From: Parvibaculum sp035325945
GTDB lineage: Bacteria > Pseudomonadota > Alphaproteobacteria > Parvibaculales > Parvibaculaceae
Assembly (NCBI RefSeq): GCF_035325945.1
Contig: NZ_DAOKYX010000028.1
Coordinates: 1 to 33,720 of the forward strand
Length of the DNA stretch: 33,720 nt
Reading direction: 5' to 3'
Shown here: positions 31,384 to 33,720 of the stretch, piece by piece
Layout: the number at the start of each line of letters is the position of its first letter
How positions within the stretch are numbered: the stretch's first letter is position 1
Position numbers and translations under genes: made by a program
Notes under the pieces: model-generated
Seen by the model: the letters and a program-made list of their open reading frames with translations, nothing else
The model's database searches: none
Told to the model about the DNA's origin: nothing

Positions 31384-31950
31384 GTGAGGACCAGAATTCG
31401 GCACTACCGCAAATTGCGGAACCTGACGCAGACCGACCTCGCCCGCCTGATCGGCACCACCGCGGCGACGGTTTCGCGGCTCGAAACCGCGGACATGACC
31501 ATCTCGATGGACTGGCTCCAGAAGCTCGCCGAGGCTCTGCGCGTCCAGGTCACCGACCTCATCGACAGTCCGCATCCCAATCGGGTGCCCTGCGTCGGTC
31601 GGGTCGGGCGCGGCGGCGCCTTCGACCGCTCCGCCGCCAGGGACGATGACAGTGTCGCGCTCGATGCGCCCGCGCGCGATCCGATCGCGCTGCGCGTCGG
31701 GGAAAATCTCGGCGCCTATTGCGCCGGCGACGTGCTCATCGCAGACCGCATGCCGCCCGAACATGCCGAGCATGCGCTTGGCCGCGACTGCGTGGTGGAA
31801 ATCGACGGAGAGGCGAGCGGCTTCGGGCGGCTCATATCGTCAGTCGACGGACGTTATATTCTCGTGCCGCCGGAGCCGGGGGCGCCCGCCCGTCAGCTTC
31901 CGACGCCGGAATGGGTCGCGCCCGTCGTCATGCTGATCCGCTATTTCTGA
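31384..31950 (+). CDS. XRE-family repressor with degenerate S24/LexA-like domain
   Basis: A 188-residue regulator. Residues 2-61 are a lambda-repressor-like HTH (YRKLRNLTQTDLARLIGTTA, TVSRLETADMTISMDWLQKL). Residues about 70-188 look like an S24/LexA C-terminal domain (VGRVGRGGAF, IALRVGENLGAYCAGDVLIADR, CVVEIDGEASGFGRLI, EWVAPVVMLIR). Where a catalytic GDSM is expected it has GENL (106-109), and the usual Lys before RL is missing, so self-cleavage is unlikely. GTG 31384 has AAGGTGAG upstream and the HTH starts directly after. It is divergent from gafY, so it is a candidate functional equivalent of the Caulobacter repressor RogA, but that name is inference. Confidence 0.75.
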   Translation: MRTRIRHYRKLRNLTQTDLARLIGTTAATVSRLETADMTISMDWLQKLAEALRVQVTDLIDSPHPNRVPCVGRVGRGGAFDRSAARDDDSVALDAPARDPIALRVGENLGAYCAGDVLIADRMPPEHAEHALGRDCVVEIDGEASGFGRLISSVDGRYILVPPEPGAPARQLPTPEWVAPVVMLIRYF

Positions 31951-31953
31951 GCG

Positions 31954-32433
31954 CTATTTCACGTTGCGGCAGGCAACGCTCACATTCTTCGCGCCAGCCG
32001 GTGCGCTTTCGCACACCATGCCGGGGAAGCACATGGAAGCCGGAACATCGTGGAATGAAAACGCGATATAGGCATCGCCCCGGTTCTTCTCGACCGTGCC
32101 GGTAAGATCGAAGCGCCTCGTCTCGCCAGCCGTAATCGTCAGCACATCGCCGACCGAGGGTTCGGACAACGGAATGTAATGCTCGCCGTCGAAGGTGATG
32201 CCGGCATCGCCGCCCGCACTCACCTCGCAACTGGCCCTCAGCTCGGAGGATTCGTCCGGGCTCGAACTGATCCGGAACTCAGCCGCCTCCCCCTTGCCGA
32301 TGAGCTTGCTGCCTTCCTCGATCCTCGCCGTCGCGGCCGAAGCCGCGCCCGCAAGCATGAGCGCGAGAAGACCGGCAGCCAGGGCCGGAAATGGCATCAG
32401 ACGACTATCGGAAGAGAATGCAGGAGCTGGCAT
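31954..32433 (-). CDS. Exported protein of unknown function
   Basis: A protein of about 159 residues with a clear signal peptide (MPFPALAAGLLALMLAGAAS, cleavage after ASA). The mature domain of about 120 residues is beta-rich (EEGSKLIGKGEAAEFRIS, ITAGETRRFDLTGTVEKN) and has four cysteines, including ASMCFPGMVCES near the end. I do not recognise it. The start may be 32478, 32433 or 32397; none has a good ribosome binding site, and 32397 gives the most normal signal peptide. It is convergent with the XRE gene with 3 bp between stop codons. Confidence 0.6.
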   Translation of the reverse strand: MPAPAFSSDSRLMPFPALAAGLLALMLAGAASAATARIEEGSKLIGKGEAAEFRISSSPDESSELRASCEVSAGGDAGITFDGEHYIPLSEPSVGDVLTITAGETRRFDLTGTVEKNRGDAYIAFSFHDVPASMCFPGMVCESAPAGAKNVSVACRNVK

Positions 32434-32502
32434 GGCGAATGGCTCGGGACTAAGGCTTCGGGAAAGATGCGCCGCCATTCTGCGACAGTCCCGCGCAGCC
32501 GC

Positions 32503-33012
32503 TCAAGCGATGCGGAGATTGGCCCGGCCTGCAAGCGCATGCGCCTTTTCCGAATGCAGGAAGGCGTCATGCCCGAACACCATGACGATGTGGCCCGCCT
32601 CGTCGACGAGCGGCAGCCGCAACCAGAACTGGAACACATCCGGCGCCTTCCAGGGTGTGAGCGGCACGACGCCCTGCGCGGGCCTCCGCCCTTCGACCAC
32701 CTCGCGATAGGCCGCTTCCCAATAGCCGCGCTGGTCGCCGAGATCGAAATCGGCCACGCAGCGCCCGGTCGTCTCGACGCCGAGATAGTCGCGCAGCCGC
32801 GTACCCGCGAGGCGGACACGCAATGACAAGGGCCCGCCCTCCAGCACGTCGAAAAGACTGAGGGACGGAAGCAGGGGCTTCAGCTCGAAAGGATGAATGT
32901 CGCCGCGCTTAGGAAACCCGTCATCCGGGCACTTCGAGCACCAGTAATCGAACAGCTCGCGCTGCTCGGGAATGATGAGCTGGGCTCGAATGGCCTCTGC
33001 GGGCTGTGTCAG
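32503..33012 (-). CDS. PAS_5 domain protein, probable CTG start
   Basis: A 169-residue protein of the alphaproteobacterial PAS_5 type. An N-terminal helix includes PEQRELFDYWCSKCPDDGFP, followed by RGDIHPFELKPLLPSLSLFD and the PAS strands with RLRVRLAGTRLRDYLG-type wording and TTGRCVADFDL. It presumably senses or binds a small ligand and no output domain is attached. Between the in-frame stop at 33061 and the GTG at 32847 there is no ATG, GTG or TTG, but the family-like sequence covers this stretch. CTG 33012 has GGAGGG 7 nt upstream, so it is the best start. A short form from GTG 32847 would lack half of the domain. Confidence 0.7.
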   Translation of the reverse strand: MTQPAEAIRAQLIIPEQRELFDYWCSKCPDDGFPKRGDIHPFELKPLLPSLSLFDVLEGGPLSLRVRLAGTRLRDYLGVETTGRCVADFDLGDQRGYWEAAYREVVEGRRPAQGVVPLTPWKAPDVFQFWLRLPLVDEAGHIVMVFGHDAFLHSEKAHALAGRANLRIA

Positions 33013-33138
33013 AACCGTTCCCTCCGGGCGGCACGCGTCCCCTCCCGGATCGCGCGCGAATCATTTGGTTAATGATGAATCCACGCGCGGTTCATTGCAA
33101 GGCGTCGCAGTCAAGCCGGTGCGGACGCCCCGAGCCTG

Positions 33139-33564
33139 CTAACGGGCCGTTCTGCGGCTGTTGCTGCGGCGGCCCTTCTGACCAAGCCCCATCTTCTTGG
33201 CGAGCTTGGAGCGGGCCTGCGCGTAATTCGGCGCGACCATCGGATAGTCGCGCGGCAGCCCCCACTTCTCGCGGTATTCCTCAGGGCTCAAATCGTAATG
33301 CGTCCGCAGATGACGCTTCAGAGACTTGAACTTCTTTCCGTCCTCAAGACAGATCAGATAGTCCGGCGTGATGGACTTGCGAATAGCCACCGCCGGCTCC
33401 TGCTTCTCCACGGACGCTTTGACATTGCCTTCGGCCGCCTGAGACAAAGCCTCATAGACCTTGTGGATAAGTCCTGCGAGGTCAGCTGTCGCGACGCTGT
33501 TATGACCAACATAGGCCGAGACGATCTCTGCGGTCATGCCGATCAATCCTGCCTTCTCGTTCAT
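33139..33564 (-). CDS. mucR: MucR/Ros family transcriptional regulator
   Basis: A 141-residue DNA-binding protein. The N-terminal half (TAEIVSAYVGHNSVATADLA, LIHKVYEAL) is the oligomerisation part. The zinc-finger-like half is CLEDGKKFKSLKRHLRTHYD with C72, D75, H85 and H89, where the second Cys of Ros is Asp as in many MucR proteins. It continues with SPEEYREKWGLPRDYPMVAP, conserved in all members. The C-terminus is a basic tail. MucR proteins bind AT-rich promoters in an H-NS-like manner and repress many genes, usually including their own. ATG 33564 has GAGGGG about 4 nt upstream. The 156 bp upstream are AT-rich. Confidence 0.93.
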   Translation of the reverse strand: MNEKAGLIGMTAEIVSAYVGHNSVATADLAGLIHKVYEALSQAAEGNVKASVEKQEPAVAIRKSITPDYLICLEDGKKFKSLKRHLRTHYDLSPEEYREKWGLPRDYPMVAPNYAQARSKLAKKMGLGQKGRRSNSRRTAR

Positions 33565-33605
33565 TTCGCCCCTCTGATACCGGCACTGGCTCTCGGGTGA
33601 ATTAC

Positions 33606-33720
33606 ATGATGCCCGAGTATTGTTTTGTTCGTTTTAAAGACGCCGGCAATCTTATAACGATTGACTCTGCCATCTTCAATAGTCATCGGACAAGGAGAAT
33701 ACAGCCATCCGATTTCATAA
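33606..33720 (+). CDS. Possible gene start at the right edge (partial)
   Basis: A frame opening MMPEYCFVRFKDAGNLITID is still open at the right edge after 38 codons. GGGTGA lies 7 nt before the first ATG. The composition is more AT-rich than in the neighbouring genes. It could be a small gene divergent from mucR, or chance; too little is visible to name it. Confidence 0.3.
   Translation, partial: MMPEYCFVRFKDAGNLITIDSAIFNSHRTRRIQPSDFI

Overview
The window reads as a GC-rich alphaproteobacterial chromosome, in the broad Rhizobiales/Parvibaculum range. The evidence is the gene content and order (YcgN, DUF2849-cysI-DUF934, DUF1491, DUF5330-sufE-DUF6456, MucR, PAS_5) and the codon use. It comes from a scaffolded draft: two runs of exactly 100 N (5632-5731 and 13524-13623) interrupt the portal gene and the end of an ABC-F gene. 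I see no tRNA, rRNA, CRISPR array, integrase or insertion sequence.

Region 1 (1-8718, all minus strand) is the head and proximal-tail part of a gene transfer agent (GTA) type phage-derived cluster. Read in transcription order it runs: small terminase, large terminase, HK97 portal, g3.5-like membrane protein, prohead protease, major capsid protein, an extra small protein, head-tail connector, adaptor, tail terminator, major tail protein, two tail-assembly chaperone proteins (g10, g10.1), then a small membrane protein cut by the left edge. The order matches the Rhodobacter/Caulobacter GTA clusters, and the distal tail genes must lie left of the window. Two imperfect 63-bp direct repeats, exactly 120 bp apart, sit upstream of the first gene. 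The proximal copy contains a good promoter.

Region 2 (8960-28424) is host chromosome. It holds YcgN, a class A penicillin-binding protein, an Uup-type ABC-F protein, an NMT1-type ABC importer, an assimilatory sulfite/nitrite reductase operon, a phasin with three matching palindromic operators, dadA divergent from a class III aminotransferase, an MscS channel, release factor 3, DUF1491 and two lipoproteins.

Region 3 (28425-33720) starts with REP-like hairpins and an AT-rich intergenic island. DUF5330 and sufE follow. Next comes a two-gene minus-strand operon that I read as the GTA activator pair gafY (DnaA domain-IV-like HTH) and gafZ (DUF6456). A divergent XRE regulator has a degenerate S24/LexA-like C-terminal domain. 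A secreted protein, a PAS_5 protein with an apparent CTG start, and a MucR-family regulator complete the window.

The most interesting inference joins Regions 1 and 3. The GTA structural cluster, its probable direct activators and a probable repressor lie within 32 kb. A DnaA-box-like ATATCCCC/TTATCCCC motif occurs in both repeats upstream of the terminase genes and in the gafY-XRE intergenic region, which suggests a compact, testable regulatory circuit.
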